Shown here one piece after another: positions 34,649-45,300 of a DNA stretch of 64,000 nt (position 1 is its first letter; the number at the start of each line of letters is the position of its first letter). The translations under genes and the position numbers were made by a program. Under the pieces are notes generated by a model. The model searched no databases. It was not told the DNA's origin and was given only the letters and a program-made list of their open reading frames with translations. The DNA is taken from the NCBI GenBank assembly GCA_937981555.1, contig CALJOK010000001.1, positions 62,001-126,000 on the forward strand. Direction: 5' to 3'. This stretch comes from an uncultured Saprospiraceae bacterium. GTDB taxonomy: Bacteria; Bacteroidota; Bacteroidia; Chitinophagales; Saprospiraceae.

Positions 34649-37013
34649 TTCCAAACTTCCATCCCAACCCTAGTCTAAATCGAGAATTCTGAATAGGATA
34701 AAGAGCTGCCTGATAATATTGCTCATCCGCTTGAATTGAACCTACCGCATCTGCAAAAAATCGAGTTAAATTTTCTGCTTTTACAAAAAATCTAAACTGT
34801 TGGACTTTGATACTTGCTGAAGCATCTACAGCAGGAAAGAAATTTATCTTTTGTGTATTTTGCAAAATAAATTGTCCAACCAATGGATTATAAGTATTGG
34901 CAAAATAGCTATTATTCATTCTCACATCTACTCCTAATTTGATCTGAAGTTTTCGCTTAAACCATTTTCCATCATAATATAAACTATGCTTCGAAAAAAG
35001 ATTAGGCAAGTTGAGTGCATCGTTGGTCGTTTGTTGAAGAACGATGACATTGTCTAAATGAAAGCTTCCAAGTCTAAAATTTTGTTGTAAAATTAGTTGG
35101 AAAATACTGAGCGGTGCGCCTGTTTGTTGAGCCGTTGCCAGCGTATCAAAATAAATGAAATTATTCAACAAATGATATTGCCCACTTGCTTGAAAACCCC
35201 ATTTTGGCAAAGCATAAGTTGCACTTAAATTAGTCTCCAATGTTGGTTTAAAATCATTCGTCCAAGCGTTCCTACTTGAAATGTAAAAGCGTTGTTGTAA
35301 AAGCTCAGGACGATACAATTGGTTAACTGCATTCAACTTTAATTGACCTAGTTTTTTTAAGTCAAAAAAGAATTCCCCACTCACTCGGTAGTCCCCAGCA
35401 TTGTCCCAGAGTCCAAGGTGGGCGTAGGTTTTAACCTTCAATCGTTCGCTAGGAGCGAAGTTCCATTTACCTGTTAGAAATAAATTATTGACTGTCGAAT
35501 CCGCAGCCTCTTCATCAATCCAATTGAAAGAATGTCGAATGCCGATTTCGAAAAAATCACTTTGTTGTTTGACTTTATCAGCGCCTGATTTTCGAGGTTT
35601 AAAAGTGCTGATGGCGAAGGTGTTTTCGATCTTTCGAGTTTGTACAAAGTGTCGAATGCCACGAAAATCGAGTAATAAGTTTTTATAATAACTAGAGTCT
35701 GCAAAGGCAGAGATATCTGAAAATCGATAAGTACCTTTTTTGTAAGCAAGGCGATGCATCAAAGTATAAGTTCGACCTTTTGGAAGTGTATTTTCTGGAG
35801 GACTATTACTAAAACTGGGAGGTGGTCCAAAGGATGGTCGAGTTGTTTTTTGATTAGAAATAGAATCCACTTTAGCTTTTTGCAAAGAATCAAGTGGTGG
35901 ATTTTGAAGAGTATCTATTGGCGTATTTTTTAAAGAATCTAAAACTGGGTTAGCTATTTCTAAACTATCAGAATTTGAAATAGAAGTAGAGTCGATCGGA
36001 ATTTTTGATAAAGAATCTAAGGTAGCAACTCGGGCAGCAGCTGCTGCGGCTGCGGCTTTTGCTTTTACCTTTTCTTCTGCCTTTCTTTTTTTATTTGCCT
36101 TAAATTGAATTGGGTTATAATTGTAATAATGGGTATAACTTATCTCTTGTTCGGAGTGTCGAGTTTCTGCATCATCCAACCAAACAGGAATAGCTAAGGT
36201 GCTCGCAAATCCATTGTCATCTTGTAAAAAGGATGTGTCAGATTCAATTCCTCCATTGTCTTCTTGCTGATGAATATTATTGGAAAAAGCGAAAAATCCT
36301 TGGTAAGTGTTAGCATCATTTTTAAAAGTCAAACCTCCAGCCAATGCGGTGTGACGAGCACGTTGATTTTGATAAAAATATCGAATAGCGGCTGAAGAAC
36401 CATATTGACTGATACGATGATAGTCTAAAGATACATTGACATTTTTATTGAAATTCCGACTAAATTTTCCTTTCAATTGAATATCATCTTGCGAACCACC
36501 TTGTGAAAAATAAAAATCAGAGTAAGCTCTTTTGAGATTATAAAATCGGAGGTCATCTACTTTTATTTTATATAAATCATATTGGTGTAATCCTACATCA
36601 AATCCTTGTCGAAGTGATGATTGATAAAAAAGTGGAAAGGTTGGACTTCCTAAATATCCTAAAGTACCATGATCTAAAGTTCGCGTACGAGCGGGATCGA
36701 ATTGATGAAAATAATTATCCAATAAAGTATCTTGATAGGGAAATTCCTCATTTGGATTATCCATGTAATAGTAAAAAATGAGGAGGGAATCTTTAGAGAC
36801 TTTTCGAAAAGATTGGAGCTGTGAACCTTTTTCGCCGCCTGCTCCTGATTGGGATCTTTGGCCAGTAGGGATCCCACTTCTTTGCGCAAAGCTATTGGTT
36901 GAAAAAAATAAAATCATTACTAAAAAGAAGAACAAGTGTTTTTCTTTTTTTCCAAAAATAGCTGCGGTCTTTTTTTTCCAAAAAATCATATTCATAATTC
37001 CTTTTTCAATCAA
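34644..37013 (-). CDS. putative porin (Porin_10-like outer-membrane protein)
   Basis: A 789-residue outer-membrane protein; several Met codons (residues 1, 7, 9) could start it before the signal peptide that ends SFAQ near residue 44. It fits the 'putative porin' family of Bacteroidota: an N-terminal stretch with FPYQDTLLDNYFHQFDPART, LGYLGSPTFPLFYQS and a long run of amphipathic beta strands, ending GLGWKFGN with a near-terminal aromatic as in outer-membrane barrels. Residues about 300-410 interrupt the barrel with a Lys/Ala-rich coil (with eight consecutive Ala) and a repetitive LDSL/IDTLQ/LDSLQ linker. This is a large loop or insertion. The stop codon lies inside an inverted repeat. Transport substrate unknown. 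Confidence 0.82.
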   Translation of the reverse strand: MIEKGIMNMIFWKKKTAAIFGKKEKHLFFFLVMILFFSTNSFAQRSGIPTGQRSQSGAGGEKGSQLQSFRKVSKDSLLIFYYYMDNPNEEFPYQDTLLDNYFHQFDPARTRTLDHGTLGYLGSPTFPLFYQSSLRQGFDVGLHQYDLYKIKVDDLRFYNLKRAYSDFYFSQGGSQDDIQLKGKFSRNFNKNVNVSLDYHRISQYGSSAAIRYFYQNQRARHTALAGGLTFKNDANTYQGFFAFSNNIHQQEDNGGIESDTSFLQDDNGFASTLAIPVWLDDAETRHSEQEISYTHYYNYNPIQFKANKKRKAEEKVKAKAAAAAAAARVATLDSLSKIPIDSTSISNSDSLEIANPVLDSLKNTPIDTLQNPPLDSLQKAKVDSISNQKTTRPSFGPPPSFSNSPPENTLPKGRTYTLMHRLAYKKGTYRFSDISAFADSSYYKNLLLDFRGIRHFVQTRKIENTFAISTFKPRKSGADKVKQQSDFFEIGIRHSFNWIDEEAADSTVNNLFLTGKWNFAPSERLKVKTYAHLGLWDNAGDYRVSGEFFFDLKKLGQLKLNAVNQLYRPELLQQRFYISSRNAWTNDFKPTLETNLSATYALPKWGFQASGQYHLLNNFIYFDTLATAQQTGAPLSIFQLILQQNFRLGSFHLDNVIVLQQTTNDALNLPNLFSKHSLYYDGKWFKRKLQIKLGVDVRMNNSYFANTYNPLVGQFILQNTQKINFFPAVDASASIKVQQFRFFVKAENLTRFFADAVGSIQADEQYYQAALYPIQNSRFRLGLGWKFGN

Positions 37014-37098
37014 AGGTCGAAATTAGGAATATAACTTCAATTGTGGAAATGTATTTTTGAGAAGAGGAAATTTTAGGAGTTTGATAACGTGTGTTTTT

Positions 37099-37235
37099 AT
37101 TTGCCGCAGATGGTGCTGATTTTTATGATTGCTATGATTTCCCCTGTTAGGTGTTAAAGAAAATAATAATGATGGGAAATTAATATCTATATGTACTCAT
37201 AAAAGGTCATAAAAATCAGCGCCATTTGCGGCAAA
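37099..37235. repeat. inverted repeat, GCCGCAGAT family, second copy
   Basis: Arms at about 37099-37128 and 37206-37235 match over about 28 of 30 positions (TTTGCCGCAGATGGTGCTGA and onwards). The right arm ends about six bases before the stop codon of the minus-strand choice-of-anchor B gene. The end motif is shared with the repeat at 13343-13449, while the inner sequences differ. Confidence 0.8.
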
Positions 37236-37240
37236 AAAAA

Positions 37241-38653
37241 CTATTTTCCAATCACCACTTTATGCGATTGACTTCCTTGCTCGCTAGAAATTCTAAGGAA
37301 ATAAATACCATTGGCAATAGAACTATTCAAGTCGAAAGTAATTTCATTTTTCCCTTCCATCAAATTTTGCGAAGCGAAAACTTGAACCGATTTTCCAGTC
37401 AAGTCGATTAGTTCGAAGTTGGTATCATCCTGATTAGTAGTTATTTGTAACTCTATTTGGATGAAATCAGAAGCTGGTTGAGGAAATGTAATTATGTTGT
37501 TATAAAAATTTGTTGGAGTATTTGTACTAACAGGTCCCTCGCAGATATGCTCGCTGATCGCTTCCAAAACAAACAATCCATTTTGCATATCCGATACTAA
37601 TATATTTCCTGAAGGAAGGAAAGGATACACGCCCCAAGCACCTTCATAACTATTTGTGTTTGGTCGAGTAGAAGTATCATAGAAATGAGTACGAACCGGA
37701 GCAGTTGGATCAGAGATGTCGAAAATTTGAACACCGTCGTAATAATAAGAAACATACAACAGATCGCAACGAACGATTAAATTATGGGGAATTGTTGTTA
37801 AAGTTTGTTCTGCATTAAAGGTAGTTGTGACCGACATGTCATCGAAATCAGATACATCTACGACTTTTAGATCCGTATTCCAAGTCTCATCTGCCATGTA
37901 GTAATGCTCTCCATCTCGATCTAACCAACCTGAATGATTGTAACCTTGCTGCTCATAAGTAGTCATCGAACCCAAAATATTTGGGCTAGTTGCATCCGTA
38001 AAATCGACGGTGAAAAAACCATTGTTTCCACAATTAGCATAAGCAATATTATTTTCTACATAAATATCATGTACATAAGGAATACTATTGTATTCATTTA
38101 GTACGATAGGATTTACGGGGTCAGAAATATCAATTACTTGAAGATTAATAAAACCAGAAACGCCTGGTCTTCGAACACCACAAGCATAAATTCTTGCTGC
38201 TGCTGAATCAATAAAAATATTGTGAGACCGACCTATGAATTCATTAGAATCATAAACTACATTTGTTGAATTAGGCAAGTCGGAAATATCAATGATCTGT
38301 AAAGTACTGCTTGAACTTTCATCACAAACGGCGTATAAATATCCGCCAAAATCATGAAAATCTCGGTGGATAATATTTGTTCCTTGCGCAGCTCCTGCAA
38401 CGAAAGCATCTGTAATTTCTACTGGATTATTTGGATCAGTTACATTAATAAAATGAGTTCCTAAGGTAGATCCCATTATTGCAATTTCGTTATCATTCAC
38501 AGCTAGCCCCCAAACTTCATTATAAGGATGGTCATAAAAAGAGGCTGCAGGAATGTCAGGATCATTCCAGGTTCCTAAAAGGTTTGCTTCTTGCGGTTGG
38601 GCAAAAGCATTTAATGAAATGAAAGAAAAAAAGAAAAGTATAAGTTTTTTCAT
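37241..38653 (-). CDS. secreted choice-of-anchor B protein with T9SS type A domain
   Basis: A 470-residue exported protein. Residues 1-18 are a signal peptide ending NAFAQ. The body is a choice-of-anchor B/LVIVD-type beta-propeller: NEVWGLAVNDNEIAIMGS, then blades with FINVTDPNNPVEI, LQIIDISDLPNS, LQVIDISDPVNPI, LKVVDVSDFDD and VQIFDISDPTAPV. Conserved His residues appear in HRDFHDFGGYLYAVCDES and HDIYVENN. The last 80 residues are a type A sorting domain (ITFPQPASDFIQIEL...NGIYFLRIS). The protein is expected at the cell surface; its function is unknown. It has no co-directional operon partner close by. Confidence 0.88.
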   Translation of the reverse strand: MKKLILFFFSFISLNAFAQPQEANLLGTWNDPDIPAASFYDHPYNEVWGLAVNDNEIAIMGSTLGTHFINVTDPNNPVEITDAFVAGAAQGTNIIHRDFHDFGGYLYAVCDESSSSTLQIIDISDLPNSTNVVYDSNEFIGRSHNIFIDSAAARIYACGVRRPGVSGFINLQVIDISDPVNPIVLNEYNSIPYVHDIYVENNIAYANCGNNGFFTVDFTDATSPNILGSMTTYEQQGYNHSGWLDRDGEHYYMADETWNTDLKVVDVSDFDDMSVTTTFNAEQTLTTIPHNLIVRCDLLYVSYYYDGVQIFDISDPTAPVRTHFYDTSTRPNTNSYEGAWGVYPFLPSGNILVSDMQNGLFVLEAISEHICEGPVSTNTPTNFYNNIITFPQPASDFIQIELQITTNQDDTNFELIDLTGKSVQVFASQNLMEGKNEITFDLNSSIANGIYFLRISSEQGSQSHKVVIGK

Positions 38654-38735
38654 ATTGAAAGGTTTTAAGAATTTTATTAATGAAGCTAAGGTAACTATTG
38701 TTTTAAAATTGTAAAGTCAGGTATTTAGCAAAAGG

Positions 38736-38766
38736 AAAAGCCTCTTGTGTTGGCAAGAGGCTTTTC
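38736..38766 (-). terminator. terminator of fabI
   Basis: A perfect 12-bp stem AAAAGCCTCTTG/CAAGAGGCTTTT with a six-base loop lies 23 bases past the fabI stop on the minus strand. It has T-rich flanks on both strands. Confidence 0.9.
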
Positions 38767-38788
38767 TTTTATTAAAAACTGAATTTAA

Positions 38789-39598
38789 TTATTCAGGATC
38801 AGGCAAGAGGGCAGGACTCATTCCCATATTGGAAAATCCACCATCGTGATATAAATTTTGCATCGTAACATATTTCGTCAAATCTGAAAACATCGTCACG
38901 CAATAATCTGCACAGGCTTCTGCTGGTGCATTTCCAAGAGGCGACATTTTATCTGCATAGTCGAAAAATTCTTTAAATCCTTTTACACCACTTCCTGCTG
39001 TCGTCCAAGTCGGAGATTGAGAAATCGTATTTACTCGTACTTTTTTTGCAGCACCATAATGGTAACCAAAACTTCGAGCAAATGATTCTAACAATGCTTT
39101 AGATTCTGCCATCTCATTGTAGTCAGGAAATGTTCTTTGCGCAGCGATATAAGTCAAAGCCATGATACTTCCCCAATCATTTACAGCATCTAACTCCATA
39201 CATTTTTGCATCACTTTGTGAAAAGAGATTGCAGAAATATCAAAAGTTTTTTGCATCCAATCATATTTGATATTGGTGTAAGCTCGTTTCTTACGAACAT
39301 TCACAGACATCCCGATTGAGTGTAAAACGAAATCTAATTTTCCACCTAAAATTTCCATGGATTTAGTAATTAGATTTTCTAAATCTTCCTCGCTAGTTGC
39401 ATCTGCTGGAATAATTTCCGCATTTAGTTTTTTACCGAGCTCATTTATTGTTCCAAAACGTAAAGCAACTGGCGCGTTAGTCAAAGTAATTTTTGCGCCT
39501 TGTTCGACACATTTTTCTGCTACCTTCCAAGCGATACTTTGCTCGTCGAGTGCTCCGAATATGATTCCTCTTTTTCCTGCTAGTAAGTTGTTTGACAT
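38789..39598 (-). CDS. fabI: enoyl-[acyl-carrier-protein] reductase
   Basis: A 269-residue NADH-dependent enoyl-ACP reductase, the last step of each fatty-acid elongation cycle. FabI marks are the atypical nucleotide loop GIIFGALDEQSIAW, HSIGMSVNVRKKRAYTN, SIMALTYIAAQRTFPDYNEM with Tyr followed six residues later by the Lys of SKALLE (Tyr-x6-Lys), and VRVNTISQSPTWTTAGSGVKGF. The AESKA/SQSP wording differs a little from the common GVAKA/SAGP form. It is therefore a divergent FabI, but with the catalytic pair intact. Length is typical. It is the triclosan target in most bacteria. It has its own terminator. Confidence 0.95.
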   Translation of the reverse strand: MSNNLLAGKRGIIFGALDEQSIAWKVAEKCVEQGAKITLTNAPVALRFGTINELGKKLNAEIIPADATSEEDLENLITKSMEILGGKLDFVLHSIGMSVNVRKKRAYTNIKYDWMQKTFDISAISFHKVMQKCMELDAVNDWGSIMALTYIAAQRTFPDYNEMAESKALLESFARSFGYHYGAAKKVRVNTISQSPTWTTAGSGVKGFKEFFDYADKMSPLGNAPAEACADYCVTMFSDLTKYVTMQNLYHDGGFSNMGMSPALLPDPE

Positions 39599-39644
39599 AG
39601 TTTTTAATTGATTATGGATTTATGATGATGGATTTATGATTTAT

Positions 39645-39711
39645 GATGATGGATTCAAGATTTATGATTTTGGGTAATCCTAAATTTATAGATCTTGAAT
39701 CTATCATTTTC
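39645..39711. repeat. imperfect inverted repeat between fabI start and the 112-residue gene
   Basis: A GATGGATTCAAGATTTATGA segment (about 39646-39672) pairs imperfectly with ATAGATCTTGAATCTATCAT (about 39682-39708). Left of it the words GATGGATTTATGATTTATGA repeat in tandem. It sits in the gap between the stop of the 112-residue protein gene and fabI, and could end transcription of that gene's mRNA. Confidence 0.55.
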
Positions 39712-39724
39712 AAAACCTAAATCA

Positions 39725-40063
39725 TTAAATTTCTTCTATGATTGATTTTCCTTTTCCTTCCATTCCACTTGACCATTCCCACTCTTCATGCAATCGTATT
39801 TTTTTATTGGGTAAAACCTCAGGTGTGGAAATACATTTTCCAGTTTTGAAGGTTCCGTCGTTACTAAGGTGTTGATATCGCATTTCGATTTTTCCATCTT
39901 GATCAACTGTTCCAATAATATTTCCTAACAATATACTTCCTCCGCTATAATTTGCCCATAAAATATTTTCTTTTTGAAAATATTCGAAGATGGTTTCGGA
40001 AGAGACTTCACCACTTCCGCTGTTTTCGATGGACTTGAATTTTTTATTATGATAAGAAATCAT
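39725..40063 (-). CDS. conserved small protein, unknown function
   Basis: A 112-residue soluble protein, beta-rich: FKSIENSGSGEVSSETIFEY, ENILWANYSGGSILLGNIIG, KIEMRYQHLSNDGTFKTG and KKIRLHEEWEWSSG. These phrases recur in a family of Gram-negative proteins that databases often label 'n-acetylglutamate synthase'. I recall that label as unfounded, since no GNAT motifs are present. The fold is probably a small beta barrel. It follows recN on the same strand with a 17-base gap, so it is probably co-transcribed with it. No function can be given. Confidence 0.8.
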   Translation of the reverse strand: MISYHNKKFKSIENSGSGEVSSETIFEYFQKENILWANYSGGSILLGNIIGTVDQDGKIEMRYQHLSNDGTFKTGKCISTPEVLPNKKIRLHEEWEWSSGMEGKGKSIIEEI

Positions 40064-40080
40064 GGCTTTGATGTTTAAAA

Positions 40081-41736
40081 TTAAAACCCTAATAATTCTT
40101 TTGCATTCTTCATTGCAGATTCTGATGGTGGACTTCCACTTAACATGGTGGCAATTGCTCTAACTCTTTCGTCGGGTGTTAATAATCTAACACTCGTGAC
40201 TGTTTTATCGTCTTTTACTTTTTTGAAAACAAAATAATGGTTGTCCGCATTGACTGCAACTTGTGGGGAGTGAGTGATACTCACCACTTGATGTTGATCA
40301 GCAAGGTCATGTAAAATACCTCCCATTTTCAATGCGGTATCGCCTGAAATTCCAGTATCGATTTCGTCAAAAATTAAAGTAGGTAATGGAATTGCACTAG
40401 CGACTAAAGATTTGGTTGCCAAGGTTAGACGAGATAATTCTCCTCCTGAAGCAATACCTTTGATTGGTAAAAATTGACTTCCTTTATTAGGTGCGAAAAG
40501 ATAATTGACGTCATCCAAGCCTGTAGATGATAACTCTTCCAGTTCGCCAATTTCAATTTTTAATTGAGCATGTTCCATTCCTAAAAGGACTAAAAGCTTT
40601 TGTACTTTTTTCTCAAAACCTCCTACAACAGCCTTTCTTTTTTTAGAAAGTTGAGTGGCTAATTTTTTAGAACCTTGCTCAAATTTTTCAATATCTTTTT
40701 CTGTTTTTTCGATTTCAGAAGATAAATCTGCGAAGGCACCGACTTTAGATTGTAAGTCCGCTTGAATTTCTAACAATTCATTTACGGTCTTAACGTGGTG
40801 CTTATTTTGTAATTTATAAACGAGGTCGAGACGAGTTTGGATTTCCAAAATTCGTTCTCCATCGTGTTCAGTTTCGTCTGCAATTCTTTCAAATTCAGAA
40901 GCCACATCTTGAATTTCTAAAACTGCTCCGTCGAATCGTTCCATGATTTTCTCCAAATCAGGATAAATTTTTCGTAGACCTGCGAGCGCCATTCCTATTT
41001 CTTCGAGGTTAGCAATGACTGAACTTTCGCTTTCACTTAGACTTTGAAATGCACCACCAAGCGTTCGTTTAATATCTTCGGCATTACTGAGTTGGGTAAT
41101 TTCATTTTCCATTTTCTCTAACTCACCTTCGATCAATTCAACTTCGTTAAATTCTTGTAATTGGAAATTAAGGAAATCACTTTCTTTATCTGCTGCTCGA
41201 CTTTTTTCGATGAGCTTCGCTAAATTTCTTTTTGATGAAGTGTATTGCTTAAAAGTCGATTGGTATTTTCCCAACAAATCATTATTCCCAGCAAGGGCAT
41301 CAATCATTCGTAATTGGAAAGAAACATTATGAATGTCGAGTGTATCGAATTGTTGATGCAAGTCAATAAGCGAACCGCTTAATTGCTGTAGCATTTTTAA
41401 ATTGACAGGCGTATCATTGATGAATGCTCGAGACTTTCCTGAGGGAGTTAATTCTCTACGAACGATCACTTCGTCATCATAATCAATTTCATGTTCTTCG
41501 AAGAATCCTTTGACTTTGTATTTTTTTACTTGGAAGTATGCTTCGATGATGCATTTTTTGCTTTGATCGTACAGAGATTTTGTATCTGCTCGATTTCCCA
41601 TAATCAAGCCTAGGGCGCCAAGTAAAATAGATTTACCTGCACCAGTTTCCCCGGTGATGATAGTGAGTCCAGTCGAAAAATTGATTTCCAATTCTTCGAT
41701 GATCGCGTAATTTTTAATGAGGAGTTTTTGAATCAT
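40081..41736 (-). CDS. recN: DNA repair protein RecN
   Basis: A 551-residue SMC-like ATPase of double-strand-break repair. The N-terminal head half has IKNYAIIEELEINFSTGLTI and the P-loop GETGAGKSILLGALGLIMGN. The middle (about 155-370) is a long charged coiled coil. The C-terminal half has the ABC signature IASGGELSRLTLATKSL, Walker B TLIFDEIDTGISG and HQVVSITHSPQVAV. Length is typical of RecN. RecN acts early at breaks, tethering DNA ends for RecA-dependent repair. The small gene downstream is close enough to share its mRNA. No LexA-type site was identified in the upstream region. Confidence 0.96.
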   Translation of the reverse strand: MIQKLLIKNYAIIEELEINFSTGLTIITGETGAGKSILLGALGLIMGNRADTKSLYDQSKKCIIEAYFQVKKYKVKGFFEEHEIDYDDEVIVRRELTPSGKSRAFINDTPVNLKMLQQLSGSLIDLHQQFDTLDIHNVSFQLRMIDALAGNNDLLGKYQSTFKQYTSSKRNLAKLIEKSRAADKESDFLNFQLQEFNEVELIEGELEKMENEITQLSNAEDIKRTLGGAFQSLSESESSVIANLEEIGMALAGLRKIYPDLEKIMERFDGAVLEIQDVASEFERIADETEHDGERILEIQTRLDLVYKLQNKHHVKTVNELLEIQADLQSKVGAFADLSSEIEKTEKDIEKFEQGSKKLATQLSKKRKAVVGGFEKKVQKLLVLLGMEHAQLKIEIGELEELSSTGLDDVNYLFAPNKGSQFLPIKGIASGGELSRLTLATKSLVASAIPLPTLIFDEIDTGISGDTALKMGGILHDLADQHQVVSITHSPQVAVNADNHYFVFKKVKDDKTVTSVRLLTPDERVRAIATMLSGSPPSESAMKNAKELLGF

Positions 41737-42380
41737 TGTGTTTTATTGAAAATGTAAATATTGAGTTACACTTCCTGCTGAATTTTGAAAGGCAAATTTA
41801 ATTAAATGTTTGGGAAAAATAACAAGCAATTTTAAATGTGGAAAAAGAGGAGTTTCCTGATGAAAGGCATCTTAAACAGGTTCTTATTCAATAAGTAAAG
41901 TAGTACCATCTTTTTTTATTTTTTTATTGTATTGTGAGTTTCAATTTTTATGAGAGATAGTTAGGTATTTAGTATAGTTTTAGCTAGAAAGGTGTTACCG
42001 TGTTCTTGTAACTGAAATGAATGATAATGCTATTGTAATAGGTATTTTGAACAAAGAAAATCAACATTTGTTATGTCACCTTGTTAGTGAAGTAGAAACG
42101 GTGGAAATGTCCCAAAAAAGTGGAATCCTTTATTTTTGGCATTCTTTTCTCTTTCAAAAATTTATAACAAATAAACAGGTGAAATTATAAAACATTTTTT
42201 CAATTTTCCTTCCTGCCCTGTTTATTCTCTCTCTCAAATAGTTTAAAAACTAAATCTTTAATTCTTTAAGATTAATCATATCATTTTTGCTAATGCAGAA
42301 TGGGTATCGAGATATTAGTTTTCCCCCTCTAACTTATTTACAATAACACAATTATTTTCAAATAACACAATTACTAATTT
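41737..42380. other. 644-base intergenic region between divergent genes
   Basis: AT-rich DNA between recN (minus) and the first giant TSP3 gene (plus). I saw no exact promoter consensus, no sizeable hairpin, no RNA gene and no convincing ORF. Some T-runs near 41910-41925 and 42195-42210 are the only remarkable feature. Confidence 0.3.
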
Positions 42381-45300
42381 ATGAGAAATATTAATTTTTC
42401 ATCTATTTCGTCCAGAGATAAGATATTCCTTGTCTTATTTTTTATCCTTTTATTTTTTACAGTAGAAAAAGCAAATGCTCAATGTTGCTCGAATAGTTTA
42501 GTTGGCAATGGTGATTTCGAAAATACCATTGCTCCTAATGAAAACTTCCCATTTGGGACTGGGACAAATAATGCCGAAACGGGAGAGCTTTATGAATGGT
42601 TTTATGATGATGGAACCAATGATTTATTTGCTCCTACATTTGTGATAGATGCAACTAAGGCTAGTGAGGGTAGCCAATTTGCATATCTCCCTTTCGGAGG
42701 AATTTTACCATCTTATAATAGATGTATTGGAAACAGCTTAACTTATACTGCTAATTTGTCAGGGTGTACAGTTGATTCTTATACTAGCGGAATGCGATAC
42801 GTTGCACAATTTGATTGGATCCCTTTTAACAAAGATGTTCCAGGAGGAGGAACGGGAAGTACTCGACCTGTTTTTGAATTTCAATCACCTTTTACTGTTC
42901 TGGATCTTTATGATGAGAGTGGAGTAATAGTGAATACAAATTCAACAGCGGTTGCTTGGAATGATATTGCTACGTCTTGGGAAAGGGTGTATGGTGTTTC
43001 TCCTGAGATTACTGACAATGATGGGATAAATTTATGGTACTCTCATATTAATACTGCTAGCTGTGGAATATTGATAGATGAAGCATTTTTTGCTCCATTG
43101 GTAATTAATAGTGCAACTGCAAATAATGTTCAACAGGGAGGAGCAAGTACTCAAATTACTTTTGAGTTAAATCCAATTTCTAATATAGGGACAGTACCTG
43201 GGATAAATTATGCTGTTTCTGCACCTTCGGGTTATTCTATTTCTCCATCATCAGGGACTTATGGAACCAATACTATGTTTACATTAACAATTAATTCTGG
43301 AACGATGGGCGTGAATGGAGATGCTACGATGGATGTTTCTGTTTATGATGAAGTGAATACAAGTTGTTCTGTAATAGTTTCTGTTTCTAATCCATATTAT
43401 ATTGATACAGATAAAGATGGGATTTTAGATATAGTTGATTTGGATGATGATAATGATGGTATTTTGGATGAAATAGAATCTTGTGGAAGTATTAGTGTAG
43501 GAGGAAATGTAGATATTAATGTAGAGATTCAGTTAGATAATTTTCCAGGAGAAACTAGTTGGACTTTAACCAATTCAGGAGGAGCAACTATTGGTTCTGG
43601 AAATGGTTATTCAACTAATAATGAATTTATTGATTTAACTTATAATGTTCCTCCAGGGGATTATACATTTACGATTAATGATACTTATGGAGATGGCCTT
43701 CAAGATGTAGGCGGATATCACCAAGTCAAAGTTGACGGTAATATTGAAGTAGGACCAATTACGGATAACTTTTCTACTAGTCCACATAGTTTTACAGCTG
43801 GAACTGCTTCATTTAGTTGTTTGCCAGGTGACCCTTCTAGTGATGCAGATAATGATGGGGTTTTAAATTATCAAGATGCTGATTTTTGTACTTTAAATAG
43901 TAATGGAGTATGTATAAGCTTAGATACAGATGGAGATGGAATAATCAATAATTTAGATTTGGATGCAGATAATGATGGAATTCCAGATATAGTAGAAGCA
44001 GGAGGAATTGATACGAATGGGGATGGAATTAGTGATGATTTAACTGATTCAGACAGTGATGGAATAGTTGATAAATATGACGAAACATGTACTAGTGCAA
44101 CTTCTGGAAATGCAGTTGCTCAGATTAATTTTGGAGTGAATAACCCTGAAAATGCTTTAGGTGTACCGGGAACAAATAAGGCTTCACTTGGAAATACAGA
44201 TTGGATTGAATTAGATCTAGGAGTTACCGTTCCATCTGGAACTATAATTCAAGTATATATGGCTAGAAATGGTGCTTCAAATGTAGATGCAACAACTCAA
44301 CAGGTAAGTCAATCTGTAACTACAGGAGGAACATTTACCAATGCTCAAGTCTACACTTCTACTCAAAATGAATCAGTTGGACCCGAAACTTTTGACTATA
44401 CTTTAGTTGGAGATGCAAGATATATAGAAGTGAGAAGGTTGACCAGAGGAGGTGCACTTTATGGGGTAATATTTAATGTAACTAGTTCGTGTACAGAAGG
44501 AGTAGCTATGCCGTATGAAGATACCGATAATGATGGATTACCTAATGTAATTGATTTAGATTCAGATAATGATGGGATTCCGGATTTGGTAGAAGCAGGA
44601 GGAATAGATACAAATGGAGATGGATTAGCAGATATAACAACTGATGCTGATAATGATGGGTTTGTTGATATATATGATTCTGATGATGATGGTACAGTTG
44701 GAGTGGATGATGCAACTGATCCGCTTCTGATGACTGGAGGAACCGATACTAATAATGATGGGTTAGCCAATGATGTTGCGATTACTTTTATAGATGGGTA
44801 TAACAATAATTATGATACTGATGGAGATGGATATATAGATGGATTAGATTTGGATGCAGATAATGATGGTATTCCAGACATTATTGAAGCTGGAGGAAAT
44901 TCTCCAAATAGTAATGGAATGGTAGATGTCTTAGCAGCACCATGGGATTCGGATAATGATGGTTTGGCAGATATTTATGATGAAAATAATTCAGGAACAG
45001 CTTTGGTAGAAACGACTGCTGATACAAATTCTGATGGTCAAGTAAATGCAACGGAAAAAATGTCCCCTGGAAGTACGAATATAATAAATGCTGATGCTGA
45101 TAGCTATCCAAATCATTTGGATTTAGATGCAGATAATGATGGAATCACAGATGTAGTAGAAAATGCAGGAGGTGCAGTTTCTGCAGATAATACTTCTGGA
45201 AACTTGGATGGAATTGTTGGAGACAATTCAACCGTAACAGATTCAGATAATAATGGATGGCATGATCCAAGTACAACTGCAACGGTTGATTCAGATGGCG

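Noticed and set aside
39725-40063. N-acetylglutamate synthase as product of the 112-residue gene
   Set aside because: This label is attached to similar proteins, but the sequence has no GNAT acetyl-CoA motif and is beta-rich, so the function is left open.
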